DNA from: Vibrio cyclitrophicus
GTDB lineage: Bacteria > Pseudomonadota > Gammaproteobacteria > Enterobacterales > Vibrionaceae
DNA: 64,000 nucleotides
Assembly: GCF_024347435.1 (NCBI RefSeq)
Contig: NZ_AP025481.1
Location: 310,001 to 374,000 of the forward strand
Direction of reading: 5' to 3'
Shown piece by piece: positions 1-8,958 of the stretch. The translations under genes and the position numbers were made by a program. The notes below the pieces were generated by a model. It searched no databases. It worked only from the letters and a program-made list of their open reading frames with translations, and was not told where the DNA came from. The first letter of the stretch is position 1, and every line of letters begins with the position of its first letter.

Positions 1-45
1 CCAGTAATTAGTCGGCGTTGATGATTCTAGATAGGGAGATAAGCA

Positions 46-1101
46 ATGCAAAAAGGAGCTCCAAAGTTACTCATGTTGATTATGAGAGTGACTATATTCC
101 TAACTTTGACTGTGATTGTACTCGGTGCTTACACTCGTTTGTCTGATGCCGGTCTTGGCTGTCCCGACTGGCCTGGTTGTTATGGAAAGATCACGGTGCC
201 TTCTGATGTATTGGCGGTGACTGAAGCGAATCTGCAATTTCCAGAACGAGCTCTCGAAGCAGACAAAGCTTGGATAGAGATGATCCATCGCTACTTTGCA
301 GGAACATTAGGGCTGCTTATCTTTGTCGTTGTTGCTTGGTGTATTAAAAAGAATATAACAACTGCTGGTCTGCCGTTACTTATTTCTGCAACCGTGATAT
401 TTCAGGCTTTGCTTGGAATGTGGACGGTGACTCTCAAGTTGATGCCCGTTGTGGTTATGGCGCATTTGATGGGGGGCTTCACGTTGCTGTCACTGTTGTG
501 TTTGCTCTACTGTCGTTTGTCTCAATTCCAAAGCCGTTTTGGAGAGGTTGCCTATTCTTCACCACTTAAAATTTCGGCACTATTCGGATTACTCATTGTA
601 GTCGGGCAGATACTGCTAGGTGGCTGGACATCGTCAAACTATGCCGCTTTGGTGTGTACCCAATTGCCGATTTGTGAAGGTAACTGGATGAGCTACCTCG
701 ACTTCAAAAATGCGTTCGATTTTGCTCAACATGGACACGATAACTATGAGTTTGGTGTGTTGGAATATCCCGCGAGGCTTACCATCCATGTCATGCACAG
801 GTTCGGGGCTATTGTGGCGACGTTAACGGTGCTGATGATCGTGTTCCAGCTATGGAAATTTGGCCAAGCGCCTCACCAAAAGCTGAGCGTGATTGTCGCA
901 ATAGTCTTGTTTACTCAAATCGGCCTTGGGATCAGTAATGTATGGTTTCATCTGCCAATTTTAGTTGCGGTTTTGCATAACCTAGTCGCAGCGATGTTGC
1001 TCATCAGCATGGTTGTAACCAATTTTGTCGTGTGGCAACGCAAACCGAGTGAGATCTTGGTGAAGAACAGCGTATTACAAGGAGGTAATCATGGTCAGTA
1101 G
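46..1101 (+). CDS. ctaA: Heme A synthase (COX15/CtaA family)
   Basis: This membrane enzyme oxidises the C8 methyl of heme O to give heme A for aa3-type cytochrome oxidases. The 351-residue protein has about eight hydrophobic helices. It carries the family's histidines in helix contexts: H81 (MIHRYF), H140 (VMAHLMGG), H248/H251 (IHVMHRFGA) and H311 (VLHNLVAA). Cysteine pairs are visible at C39/C45 and C204/C210. A GGAG-like ribosome site precedes the ATG. It overlaps the following cyoE by 11 bases, so the two are translated from one transcript. The oxidase subunit genes expected upstream lie outside the window. Confidence 0.95.
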   Translation: MQKGAPKLLMLIMRVTIFLTLTVIVLGAYTRLSDAGLGCPDWPGCYGKITVPSDVLAVTEANLQFPERALEADKAWIEMIHRYFAGTLGLLIFVVVAWCIKKNITTAGLPLLISATVIFQALLGMWTVTLKLMPVVVMAHLMGGFTLLSLLCLLYCRLSQFQSRFGEVAYSSPLKISALFGLLIVVGQILLGGWTSSNYAALVCTQLPICEGNWMSYLDFKNAFDFAQHGHDNYEFGVLEYPARLTIHVMHRFGAIVATLTVLMIVFQLWKFGQAPHQKLSVIVAIVLFTQIGLGISNVWFHLPILVAVLHNLVAAMLLISMVVTNFVVWQRKPSEILVKNSVLQGGNHGQ

Positions 1102-2065
1102 AACGTCAACACAGTATGAAGTGGTGGCTCAAGACGCAGCCTTAACTCATAAGATAGCAACCAACAATGACACAGCTTTAAGTAACAAAATTGCTACAAA
1201 AAACAAAGCCACTTGGAAAGTCTATTTAACGCTGACCAAACCAAAAGTGGTGGCTTTGATGTTGCTTACAGCACTGGTTGGGATGTGTTTAGCGGTACCC
1301 AATGGATTGCCCTTACAACAAACTCTGTTCGGAATGATTGGGATAGGGCTGATGGCAGGTTCGGCAGCTGCATTCAACCACTTGATCGATAAAAAGATTG
1401 ATGGGCAAATGACTCGAACAAACCGACGTCCTTTGCCATCGGGTGAACTGAGCAGTGTGCACGTGTTCAGCTTTGCTGCTGGTATCGGCTTACTTGGCTT
1501 TGTCACGTTAGTGGTGTGGGTCAATCAACTGACCGCTTGGTTAACCTTTGCAAGCTTATTGGGTTATGCCGTGATTTATACCATGTACTTGAAACGAGCA
1601 ACGCCGCAAAACATCGTGATAGCAGGCATCGCTGGCGCTATGCCCCCTTTATTAGGTTGGACGGCAGTAACTAATGAATTGCATTCAAATGCTTGGTTGT
1701 TGGTGATGATCATCTTTATTTGGACGCCTCCGCACTTTTGGGCGTTGGCGATTCATCGTCGTGATGAGTATGCCAAAGTGAATATCCCCATGCTGCCTGT
1801 GACTCACGGAATCGAATACACCAAGACTTCTATTTTTCTCTATACCTTGTTGCTTAGCATCGTGTGTATATTGCCGGTATTGGTCGGCATGAGTAGTTGG
1901 ATATATCTAAGCGCTTCATTGGTGCTCAACGGTGGGTTTGTTTATCATGCTTGGGTACTTAAATATCGTGATGAGCCCAATATGGCGATGAAGACCTTTA
2001 AGTTCTCCATTTATCACCTAATGATCTTATTTGTCGCTCTGTTGGCGGATCATTATTTGCTTTGA
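1091..2065 (+). CDS. cyoE: Protoheme IX farnesyltransferase (heme O synthase)
   Basis: This UbiA-family integral membrane prenyltransferase adds a farnesyl group to heme B to form heme O, the substrate of the preceding CtaA. The metal/diphosphate motif is present as N96-x3-D100-x3-D104 (NHLIDKKID), followed by [11 protein letters not shown]. The second loop reads [15 protein letters not shown]. At 324 residues it is longer than the usual ~300. The extra length is a hydrophilic N-terminus of about 40 residues holding an imperfect duplication ([10 protein letters not shown] / [10 protein letters not shown]). A strong GGAGG lies just before the ATG, inside the end of ctaA, which supports this start. 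Confidence 0.94.
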   Translation: MVSRTSTQYEVVAQDAALTHKIATNNDTALSNKIATKNKATWKVYLTLTKPKVVALMLLTALVGMCLAVPNGLPLQQTLFGMIGIGLMAGSAAAFNHLIDKKIDGQMTRTNRRPLPSGELSSVHVFSFAAGIGLLGFVTLVVWVNQLTAWLTFASLLGYAVIYTMYLKRATPQNIVIAGIAGAMPPLLGWTAVTNELHSNAWLLVMIIFIWTPPHFWALAIHRRDEYAKVNIPMLPVTHGIEYTKTSIFLYTLLLSIVCILPVLVGMSSWIYLSASLVLNGGFVYHAWVLKYRDEPNMAMKTFKFSIYHLMILFVALLADHYLL

Positions 2066-2198
2066 CAGCTTTGCGCTGAACTACATAAGGTTTTCCTTAT
2101 ATCAGACCAAACCTTTGGCTTCCACTAACCTAACTCTGACATGTTATGTATGAAAAACCGGACAATTGATTGACATGAATTATATAAAGGAACCGGTA

Positions 2199-2552
2199 AT
2201 GGAATTCACTGAGCAAGATAGAGACGCGTTATATCAAACGTGGATGTCACAAAAATCGCGCATGAGAATTACGCAAATGGAGTTTTCAAAGAAGCTAGGA
2301 ATGAACCAACTTGATTTCTCAAGAGTGCTAAGAGGGGAAACGGCACTAACCATGTCCTTCATTAGCCATTTCTGCCGCTTACTTCATTTAGAACCTAGAA
2401 ATGTGTTCCCTTCGTTGAAAGAAGCGAATAATTCAGGGCCTAAAGTAGTCTATCTGAAAAGTCGTATGAGTGTTGATGGTGAGATTCAAAATGCTTACAT
2501 CGAAGGTAATCAAGTGATAGTAGAGTATGCCCACACTGTTCAGCGAGACTAA
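2199..2552 (+). CDS. Small helix-turn-helix DNA-binding protein (XRE/Cro-like)
   Basis: I place the start at the ATG preceded by AAAGG eight bases upstream; an earlier in-frame ATG at 2166 lacks a ribosome site. The 117-residue product has an XRE-type helix-turn-helix in its first half (ITQMEFSKKLGMNQLDFSRVLRGETALTM). A beta-rich C-terminal segment of about 50 residues follows, of unknown function. It stands alone between cyoE and a lipoprotein gene, so no target can be inferred. It is probably a transcriptional regulator, although the C-terminus could bind a ligand or partner. Confidence 0.75.
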   Translation: MEFTEQDRDALYQTWMSQKSRMRITQMEFSKKLGMNQLDFSRVLRGETALTMSFISHFCRLLHLEPRNVFPSLKEANNSGPKVVYLKSRMSVDGEIQNAYIEGNQVIVEYAHTVQRD

Positions 2553-2651
2553 TTTTAGATCTAGCTCTGAGTTTTAAATCCTTTTTCTACAATATTTTCT
2601 CTTAGGGTATGGCATACTTATGTCGAGTGTTAAATTTAACCTAAGTGCGCT

Positions 2652-3323
2652 ATGAACCCTTCAAAACTTCTTGTGCTTGTCGCAACCAGCATTTTCTTGT
2701 TTGGTTGTGCAGGCGGTCCGATTATAACCGAAACCAAATTCACCACCTACGAAGACTTTCAGCCTGGTCCTGATAGCGGTGTCGATTTAGTTTGGGCAAG
2801 GATTGGACTACGTGACGCCCAACGATTGAAATCCAAATTAAACTCTTATGATTCTGTGGTGATCGACCAAATTTTTGTTCTTGCAGAAGAAGGGACACTA
2901 GATCCGGAAGAGATCGAAGAGCTCATTGATCATATGGTGAGCTGTTTGGAGGCGAAGATATCGCCTCATAAAGCGATTGTTGGTGAACCTACGGGTAAAA
3001 CACTACGTTTAAGTATTGCCTTGAGTAACGTTGAAACCCCAAATCCTATCTTAGCTGTGACAAGTAGTGTTTTGCCATTCGGCCTCGCTATGTCTACGAT
3101 ATCCAAGGTGACAACGGGTGAGCACACCAATGTTGGAAGCGCGAGTGTTGAACTCCTGGTGAGCGATGCACAAGATGGCACACCATTGTTTGCAGCAATA
3201 GACCGTGAAGCAGGCAATAAAGATTTTTCGACGATGATTGACTCTTTGGACGATGCCAAAGATGCGATCAACTACTGGATTGAACGTTTAGGTGATACTC
3301 TACAGAATATCGACGACGCATAG
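2652..3323 (+). CDS. DUF3313-like lipoprotein
   Basis: The 223-residue protein begins with a lipoprotein signal peptide ending in LFGC, so Cys19 is the likely lipidated residue and the protein is probably anchored in the envelope. The mature part (KFTTYEDFQPGPDSGVDLVWARIGL and later a GSASVELLVSDAQDG strand pattern) resembles DUF3313 lipoproteins, whose function is unknown. A DUF3820 gene follows after 12 bases and may be cotranscribed. The family assignment comes from recall of the sequence pattern only. Confidence 0.7.
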   Translation: MNPSKLLVLVATSIFLFGCAGGPIITETKFTTYEDFQPGPDSGVDLVWARIGLRDAQRLKSKLNSYDSVVIDQIFVLAEEGTLDPEEIEELIDHMVSCLEAKISPHKAIVGEPTGKTLRLSIALSNVETPNPILAVTSSVLPFGLAMSTISKVTTGEHTNVGSASVELLVSDAQDGTPLFAAIDREAGNKDFSTMIDSLDDAKDAINYWIERLGDTLQNIDDA

Positions 3324-3335
3324 AAAGAGCACGTA

Positions 3336-3566
3336 ATGCTAGAGAAAGAGAACCTGATTAAGTTAGCTAGAATGCAAATGCCATTTGGCAAATACGCTGG
3401 CCGCGCATTGATTGACTTACCTGAAGAATATTTGCTCTGGTTTGATAAGAAAGGCTTCCCGTCTGGCGAGTTGGGCGACTTATTAAAACTGTGCCTTGCT
3501 TTGAAAATTGAAGGGCTTGATAGTGTCGTCAAGCCTCTAAAATACCACTTCCCTGAAGATCTATAA
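3336..3566 (+). CDS. DUF3820 family protein
   Basis: This 76-residue protein carries the family signature MPFGKYAGRALIDLPEEYLLWF near its start, then a short helical segment. DUF3820 proteins are common in gamma-proteobacteria, and the same fold element occurs in some exonuclease-associated proteins. No biochemical role is established to my knowledge. No signal peptide or membrane segment is visible, so it should be cytoplasmic. The AAAGAG 5' of the ATG supports the start. Confidence 0.8.
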   Translation: MLEKENLIKLARMQMPFGKYAGRALIDLPEEYLLWFDKKGFPSGELGDLLKLCLALKIEGLDSVVKPLKYHFPEDL

Positions 3567-3960
3567 TTATGGCTGCGTCTAAGCTCTTAAACAAAAGAAA
3601 GGTTTAAGGGGGAAGATGCATATTAATGGAAATGCCTTAATCGTTCTTTCAACGAATACAAACGACCTATAGCAAATGAAACTTATCAGGAGCTTGGCAG
3701 ATATGCATTCAGGAGAGAACACATTAAAAATGAATTGGATCTGGTGTTGATCACCGTTTCTACTATGCACGTAACGCGGATGATTATATTATTCCCCCCC
3801 TTTGAACAAGCCCATACATTACCCTATCAACTCTCTACCTAACCATAATCTATTGCAAGTCAATTATTTGTTCAAAATCTAATATAGATCTTGAATCCAT
3901 ATCATGTAAGAAGGCAAACTACGCGTGTAATTATTATAAATACTAGAGTCAACGTCATAA
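3567..3960. other. Intergenic region, possible decayed coding remnant
   Basis: This 394-base stretch has no gene with a start and ribosome site. One plus-strand frame is open without a start from about 3627 to 3842 and reads like a helical protein piece (YQELGRYAFRREHIKNEL). A second frame reads HRFYYARNADDYI around 3750. This may be a frameshifted relic, but I cannot name a parent family. The last 100 bases are AT-rich and must contain the promoter of the next operon. Confidence 0.3.
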
Positions 3961-3996
3961 TTGGACTCCATAGAAATAAGTAGTAATAGGTATCTG

Positions 3997-5034
3997 ATGC
4001 GTTTTTTAACTTGCTTTGCTTTAACTTGTTCTATTCTTTTTTCAGTTCAGAGTTTTGCTGAAGAGATCAAGATTTTCACTTGGGAAGACTATATCTCTGA
4101 TACCGTGATAGAAAAGTTCGAAAAGCAATATGGACATACCGTATCTCAGGTCTATTTTGAAAGTGAAATGCTGCGAGATGTTGTGGTGTATTCTGGGAAA
4201 GCTCTAGCCTACGACTTGTTTATCATTGATGGGCTAACCATTGATGAGCTGGGCAGAGAAGGTATTTTAGGGGATTTGTCCAATGTTCTGGAGGGAGATA
4301 ATTCATATTTCACCGATATATCTCGCGGAGTATGTGGGTCGTACGGTATTCCATATTCTAACGGTACAATGGGGGTCGCATTTCGCTCTTCAAAGGCTAC
4401 CGAAGGGATAACCTCTTGGATGGATGTTTTCGATTACGCATTACAGAATCCCCAGACCGTCGTGATCCCCGATGATGATGTGGACACCATAGCAATCGCA
4501 TTATTGGCGTTAGGGTTTGATCCTATGACCGAAAATGAAGTTGAACTAGCCCAAGCGTACAAACTATTGATGAAGGTCCGTGATCAGCTATTAGTAATGA
4601 GAGCCGGTACTGGCTATGCTCTAGATAAAAGATCTGCTTCTAAAATGGAAGTTACCGTTATCTACTCAGGAGAAAAAGAACAAATTGCGTCGTATACAGA
4701 GCAAGATGATTGGACCTACACGATTCCTCAAGAAGGAACTCTGATGTGGCATGAATGCTTCAGTGTTCATAAAGAAAAGCCTGTTAGTAAGGCGTCAATT
4801 GAGTTTCTCAACTTTATTAATTCACCAGAGATAGCAGCAGTAAATGCCGAGGAGATGTGGTTCGCAAGCTCGAATAGACACGTATTGGATTTCGCAACTG
4901 ATGAGTATCTGCAAGATGAAGAGTTGTTCCCAATGGCATTAGATAACACTTCATCGTTTACCTATAAAACATTGAGTAAAGAAGCTTCAGATCTGAGAAG
5001 TCAAATACTCACTGTTATTCATAACCAAAAATAA
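3997..5034 (+). CDS. nspS: Periplasmic polyamine-binding sensor protein (NspS/PotD-like)
   Basis: This is a PotD-type periplasmic solute-binding protein. I choose the ATG at 3997 because it gives a clean signal peptide (RFLTCFALTCSILFSVQSFAEE); the earlier TTG at 3961 adds twelve unhelpful residues. The mature start EIKIFTWEDYISDTVIEKFEKQYG is typical of spermidine/putrescine binders. There is no ABC transporter next to it. The gene is followed 10 bases later by a membrane GGDEF-EAL gene, the arrangement of nspS-mbaA in V. cholerae, where NspS reports norspermidine and spermidine to MbaA. The sensing role here is inferred from that synteny and from length similarity. Confidence 0.85.
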   Translation: MRFLTCFALTCSILFSVQSFAEEIKIFTWEDYISDTVIEKFEKQYGHTVSQVYFESEMLRDVVVYSGKALAYDLFIIDGLTIDELGREGILGDLSNVLEGDNSYFTDISRGVCGSYGIPYSNGTMGVAFRSSKATEGITSWMDVFDYALQNPQTVVIPDDDVDTIAIALLALGFDPMTENEVELAQAYKLLMKVRDQLLVMRAGTGYALDKRSASKMEVTVIYSGEKEQIASYTEQDDWTYTIPQEGTLMWHECFSVHKEKPVSKASIEFLNFINSPEIAAVNAEEMWFASSNRHVLDFATDEYLQDEELFPMALDNTSSFTYKTLSKEASDLRSQILTVIHNQK

Positions 5035-5044
5035 AAGACAGAAA

Positions 5045-7435
5045 ATGAAACTGTCGCTAAAGATCAATTATATTTTGCTTCCCGTTATGGTGGTTATCTT
5101 CTCCATCGCCGGTGTGTTTTCGTATACCAGTCAAAAAATGCATCTGAATTCGTCGCTATCTGAAAAATTACATAACGAGCTTGGTTATATCTCTCATGAC
5201 CTTAATGAAGCGTTTAGAGAGTTAGATTTCGCAATTAGAATGAGTCTAGAGAGCTACTATATTCAAAAGTATCTTTTTGAAATATATGATGACACCACTC
5301 AGTATTACATGGAGAAAGAGTTAGCGAGGTATATTAATCAGTTGAAGCTCAACCACGGTGCGATCGAAAGCTTTGCTCTGGTGGATATTAATGGCGAAGA
5401 GCTTATATACTTTAATACGTCAGATCCATTTAAAAAATACTCTGCTGATACGGTTGTGACGGACCACCTTGCTACGATTAAACAAGCATTAGATTTGAAA
5501 GGTGTTGCTCGCGTTAACGCCTCTACTTACAAACTAGACGACGGGGTTGAAGGCCCTGAGTTTTTTATCATAAAGACATTTACACCCGAACAAAGTTTTA
5601 CTATCCCAACTTTTTCTAAAGGCCAGACGTTACTAACAGCAGTGATTCGCGCTAAAGCGGGACACTATGACGAATTCCAAGAGTCGGTAAAAAGTAAGGT
5701 TGGTCCATATGCCCAGCTAATACTTAAACCTAATTCTACCTCGCATTCGCTGACGAACGCAGAACAGATAAAAGAGATTACCCAGCCAGACTATGAATTT
5801 GGTTTTCAATTAGTGCATGACTTATGGTCTATTAAAATTTGTCTCCCCCAAGAACAACTCAATGAGTGGTATAAACCCTTTCAGCTTCTTTATGCCGTTA
5901 TTGTATTGTTAGTCACTGTGGTTAGTTTCTTAATACTAAAATGGCTTATCGTAAAACAGGTTATTAAGCCAGTAGAGAGGCTTAGTGAGCAAGTAGAGTC
6001 CGTAAATTATGATGATTTGGTCTACATAGAACGTTCTAAAAGTAACGACGAAGTCTCCATCCTTACTAATAAGTTTATTAACTTGATCACTGAGCTCGAT
6101 GGATTAGCAAAAAAAGATTCTCTGACGGGCTTACCAAATAGAAAAAAATTCAATCTAGATATCACACGCATAATGAATAACTGCACTAAAACGGATAAAA
6201 AGGGCGCGGTTATTTACTTTGATATCGATAACTTTAAACACGTGAATGACAAATATGGGCATCATATAGGGGACCACTTACTCGTCGTGTTTGCAGAGCG
6301 CCTCGTCGAGAGCTTTGTTGATTTTGAGTGGGAAACACTAACTATATCTGATGTTGAGTTTGCGAGGTTATCAGGTGATGAGTTTGCCATCATCGTGGGA
6401 GGGTTGGACGACTTAAATATACTTACTGAGTTTGCTGATCGAATTCTATCTCTCTTTGAGAGCGGCTTCGAAGTGGATGGGATTCAATTTGATGTTGGTG
6501 TTAGTGTGGGTATTTCGGTATACCCTGATGATGCTAAAACGGTCACCAAATTGGTCAACAATGCAGATTCAGCGATGTATAGTTGCAAAAAGATTGCGGG
6601 AAAAAATCATTATCAATTCTATTCAAAGGAGATGGATAGGGAGATAAAGCGTCATGCTCAAATCAATGAAGATCTGAAAGAGGCGATTAGAACTAATCAG
6701 ATGTATCTAACCTATATGCCTGTTTATGATATAGAAAAGGGCAAGATAAAAGGTGCTGAAGTTTTAATACGAACGAACTACGAGGCTTTACGGTCATATG
6801 GGCCAGCCGATTTTATACCAATAGCAGAATCGTCAGGCTTAATTAAACATATTGATTATTGGGTTTTAGAGAATGCTCTGCAGAGGCTATCAGTTTGGAT
6901 ACAAGACCTGGACTTCGATGGTACGTTAGCGATTAACTTCTCATCTTGGCAGCTTTCTAATTCCGACTTTGTCAATGTACTTTCTGGAATGCTAATGCGC
7001 TATGAAATTCCAGCCCACATGGTCGAAATGGAAATCACTGAAACCTGCTTTATACCTGGAGATAAACAGAACATCGAGAGGCTTAAGGAATTGAAAGAGC
7101 TAGGAGTAAAGGTTTCTCTCGACGATTTTGGTACTGGCTATACGGCCTTTAGTCAATTGATAAGTTACCCTATCGATACGCTTAAGATCGACCGTATGTT
7201 TGTTAACGCTATTGATTCTGAATCAACAGATAAACAGCTCATCGAAGTGATCATAGAAATGGCCAAAATTTATGATCTCAATATCATTGCAGAAGGCATA
7301 GAAACAGCAAGTCAGCTGGATTACGTTCGAAGCAAAGGGTGTCAGGCAGTACAAGGATTTTTACTATCCAAACCTTTAAGAGAAAATGATTTTATCGATG
7401 CGTGGAAAAGAGGGTCTTTGCCTGAGTACAGTTAG
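5045..7435 (+). CDS. mbaA: Membrane GGDEF-EAL c-di-GMP protein (MbaA-like)
   Basis: The 796-residue inner-membrane protein has a transmembrane helix near residues 8-28, a periplasmic sensor region to about 280 and a second helix (LLYAVIVLLVTVVSFLILKW). A HAMP-like linker, a GGDEF domain and an EAL domain follow. The GGDEF signature is SGDEF (about residue 443) and the EAL signature is EVL (about 570). The other EAL residues look intact: INFSSW, EITE, DDFGTGY, LKID, AEGIE and QGF. That pattern fits a phosphodiesterase, possibly bifunctional. It is expected to receive its signal from the adjacent periplasmic NspS-like protein and to adjust biofilm formation through c-di-GMP. Confidence 0.88.
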   Translation: MKLSLKINYILLPVMVVIFSIAGVFSYTSQKMHLNSSLSEKLHNELGYISHDLNEAFRELDFAIRMSLESYYIQKYLFEIYDDTTQYYMEKELARYINQLKLNHGAIESFALVDINGEELIYFNTSDPFKKYSADTVVTDHLATIKQALDLKGVARVNASTYKLDDGVEGPEFFIIKTFTPEQSFTIPTFSKGQTLLTAVIRAKAGHYDEFQESVKSKVGPYAQLILKPNSTSHSLTNAEQIKEITQPDYEFGFQLVHDLWSIKICLPQEQLNEWYKPFQLLYAVIVLLVTVVSFLILKWLIVKQVIKPVERLSEQVESVNYDDLVYIERSKSNDEVSILTNKFINLITELDGLAKKDSLTGLPNRKKFNLDITRIMNNCTKTDKKGAVIYFDIDNFKHVNDKYGHHIGDHLLVVFAERLVESFVDFEWETLTISDVEFARLSGDEFAIIVGGLDDLNILTEFADRILSLFESGFEVDGIQFDVGVSVGISVYPDDAKTVTKLVNNADSAMYSCKKIAGKNHYQFYSKEMDREIKRHAQINEDLKEAIRTNQMYLTYMPVYDIEKGKIKGAEVLIRTNYEALRSYGPADFIPIAESSGLIKHIDYWVLENALQRLSVWIQDLDFDGTLAINFSSWQLSNSDFVNVLSGMLMRYEIPAHMVEMEITETCFIPGDKQNIERLKELKELGVKVSLDDFGTGYTAFSQLISYPIDTLKIDRMFVNAIDSESTDKQLIEVIIEMAKIYDLNIIAEGIETASQLDYVRSKGCQAVQGFLLSKPLRENDFIDAWKRGSLPEYS

Positions 7436-7600
7436 AGATCCGACACTATAAAATCATACTGGTTTTGAGTTTTGGAATGATACATCGCTTTTCCTGCTTT
7501 CTCGGTGACGTTAGGCTGCTCCTTATCAAGCGATGCAGGTCTATTACATACATGCAGAATAGATGCTCTTCCTTCCCTATAAATTACGCAATCGATAGCG

Positions 7601-7639
7601 TGTAAATAATGTTGTACAGGGTGTTTTAAATATAAAACA
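7601..7639 (+). promoter_or_regulatory. Two tandem TyrR-like boxes upstream of aroG
   Basis: Box 1 at 7601-7618 reads TGTAAATAATGTTGTACA. It differs from the E. coli TyrR consensus TGTAAA-N6-TTTACA at one position of the right half. Box 2 at 7622-7639 reads TGTTTTAAATATAAAACA, which is a perfect palindrome with the same 18-base span and the G/C pair at TyrR spacing. Their centres are 21 bases apart, two helical turns, as in tandem TyrR boxes of E. coli aro genes. Regulation by TyrR is inferred. Confidence 0.5.
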
Positions 7640-7788
7640 CAAAAAAAATTGCGTTTATTTTCAATTAGTGATTGAAACTAGAGTTTTTACTAGTTAAGTT
7701 ACAGGGAACAAGAAGATTAGTGCTGATAGAAAGTTACGTGAGACAACGTACATTCAGCTCAAGGATAGAAAAAAGGAAGAAGTAAGCA

Positions 7789-8841
7789 ATGTTCCAGACT
7801 GATGATGTAAGAATTAACAAAGTAAAAGAGTTATTACCACCTGTTGCTGTTTTAGAAAAGTTTCCAGCGACAGAAATTGCTTCTTCTACAACCTTTGAAA
7901 GCCGTAAAGCGATTCACAATATTTTAGAAGACAGCGATGATCGCTTACTTGTTATCGTAGGCCCATGTTCTATTCATGACACAGAAGCGGCACTTGAATA
8001 CGGTAAACGTTTGAAAGTACTGCGTGATGAACTAGGCGATAAGCTTGAAATCGTAATGCGTGTTTACTTTGAAAAACCACGTACAACTGTTGGTTGGAAA
8101 GGGCTAATTAATGACCCGTACATGGATGATACATTCAAACTAAACGATGGTCTTCGTTTAGGGCGTAAACTACTGCTTGATCTAACCGATCTTGGCATGC
8201 CAACGGCAAGTGAATTCCTAGATATGATTACGCCTCAATATGTGGCTGATCTAATTAGCTGGGGCGCAATTGGCGCACGTACGACTGAATCTCAAGTTCA
8301 CCGTGAACTAGCTTCTGGTCTGTCTTGTCCAGTTGGTTTTAAGAATGGTACTGATGGCAACATCAAGATCGCAACAGATGCGATTCGTTCGGCAGGTGCT
8401 TCTCACCACTTTTTATCAGTGACTAAGTATGGTCATTCAGCTATCGTTGAAACGGCAGGTAACCCTGATTGTCATATCATTCTGCGTGGCGGTAAAGAGC
8501 CAAACTACAGTGCTGAGCATGTAGGTAAGATCAAAGCGGAACTGGCGGCGTCTGGTCTACCACAAAAAGTAATGATTGATTTTAGCCACGCAAACAGCTC
8601 TAAGCAGTTCAAACGTCAAATGAACGTATCTGACGATGTAAGTGCACAGGTTGCTGGCGGAGACAAAGCAATTTTCGGTGTGATGATTGAGTCTCACCTA
8701 GTTGAAGGTCGTCAAGATTTGGTTGATGGCAAGGCGGCAACATACGGTCAGTCTATTACCGATGCTTGTATTGGCTGGGAAGATACTGAAACAGTACTTC
8801 GTCAACTAGCAGACGCTGTTGAAGCGCGTCGTAATAAATAG
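7789..8841 (+). CDS. aroG: 3-deoxy-7-phosphoheptulonate synthase (DAHP synthase, class I)
   Basis: This enzyme condenses phosphoenolpyruvate with erythrose 4-phosphate, the first step of the shikimate pathway. The 350-residue length and sequence fit the short class I AroF/G/H family. Recognisable motifs are VGPCSIHD, MRVYFEKPRTTVGWKGL, GARTTESQVHRELASGLSCPVGFKNGTDG and MIDFSHANSSK. An AAGGAAGAAG ribosome site precedes the ATG. The likely feedback effector is phenylalanine by overall resemblance to AroG, but this cannot be told apart from AroF-type here. Tandem TyrR-like boxes lie about 150-190 bases upstream and a strong terminator follows. Confidence 0.93.
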   Translation: MFQTDDVRINKVKELLPPVAVLEKFPATEIASSTTFESRKAIHNILEDSDDRLLVIVGPCSIHDTEAALEYGKRLKVLRDELGDKLEIVMRVYFEKPRTTVGWKGLINDPYMDDTFKLNDGLRLGRKLLLDLTDLGMPTASEFLDMITPQYVADLISWGAIGARTTESQVHRELASGLSCPVGFKNGTDGNIKIATDAIRSAGASHHFLSVTKYGHSAIVETAGNPDCHIILRGGKEPNYSAEHVGKIKAELAASGLPQKVMIDFSHANSSKQFKRQMNVSDDVSAQVAGGDKAIFGVMIESHLVEGRQDLVDGKAATYGQSITDACIGWEDTETVLRQLADAVEARRNK

Positions 8842-8869
8842 AATAGCCACCGAAAGGTAGCTTAGACAT

Positions 8870-8907
8870 AAAAAGCCCTCATTAGCGAAAACTAATGAGG
8901 GCTTTTT
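8870..8907 (+). terminator. Rho-independent terminator after aroG
   Basis: A stem AAAAGCCCTCATTAG pairs with CTAATGAGGGCTTTT around a short CGAAAA-type loop and ends in a T run. It lies between aroG and the converging manB gene and can serve both strands. Confidence 0.85.
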
Positions 8908-8958
8908 ATGTGGGTTACACCGCTTAGGTTAGGCTCTAGGTTTGGGGGTTAAGCTCGT

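Noticed and set aside
1..21. Possible last six codons of an upstream gene ending in TGA
   Set aside because: Only six codons are in the window, which is too little to support a feature, although a gene upstream of ctaA is likely.
1222..1524. A 100-codon minus-strand open frame opposite cyoE
   Set aside because: It is the reverse complement of conserved CyoE codons and reads as low-complexity sequence.
2085..2100. Hairpin ATAAGG-TTTT-CCTTAT after cyoE
   Set aside because: Stem is only six pairs, AT-rich and without a T run, so it is not a convincing terminator.
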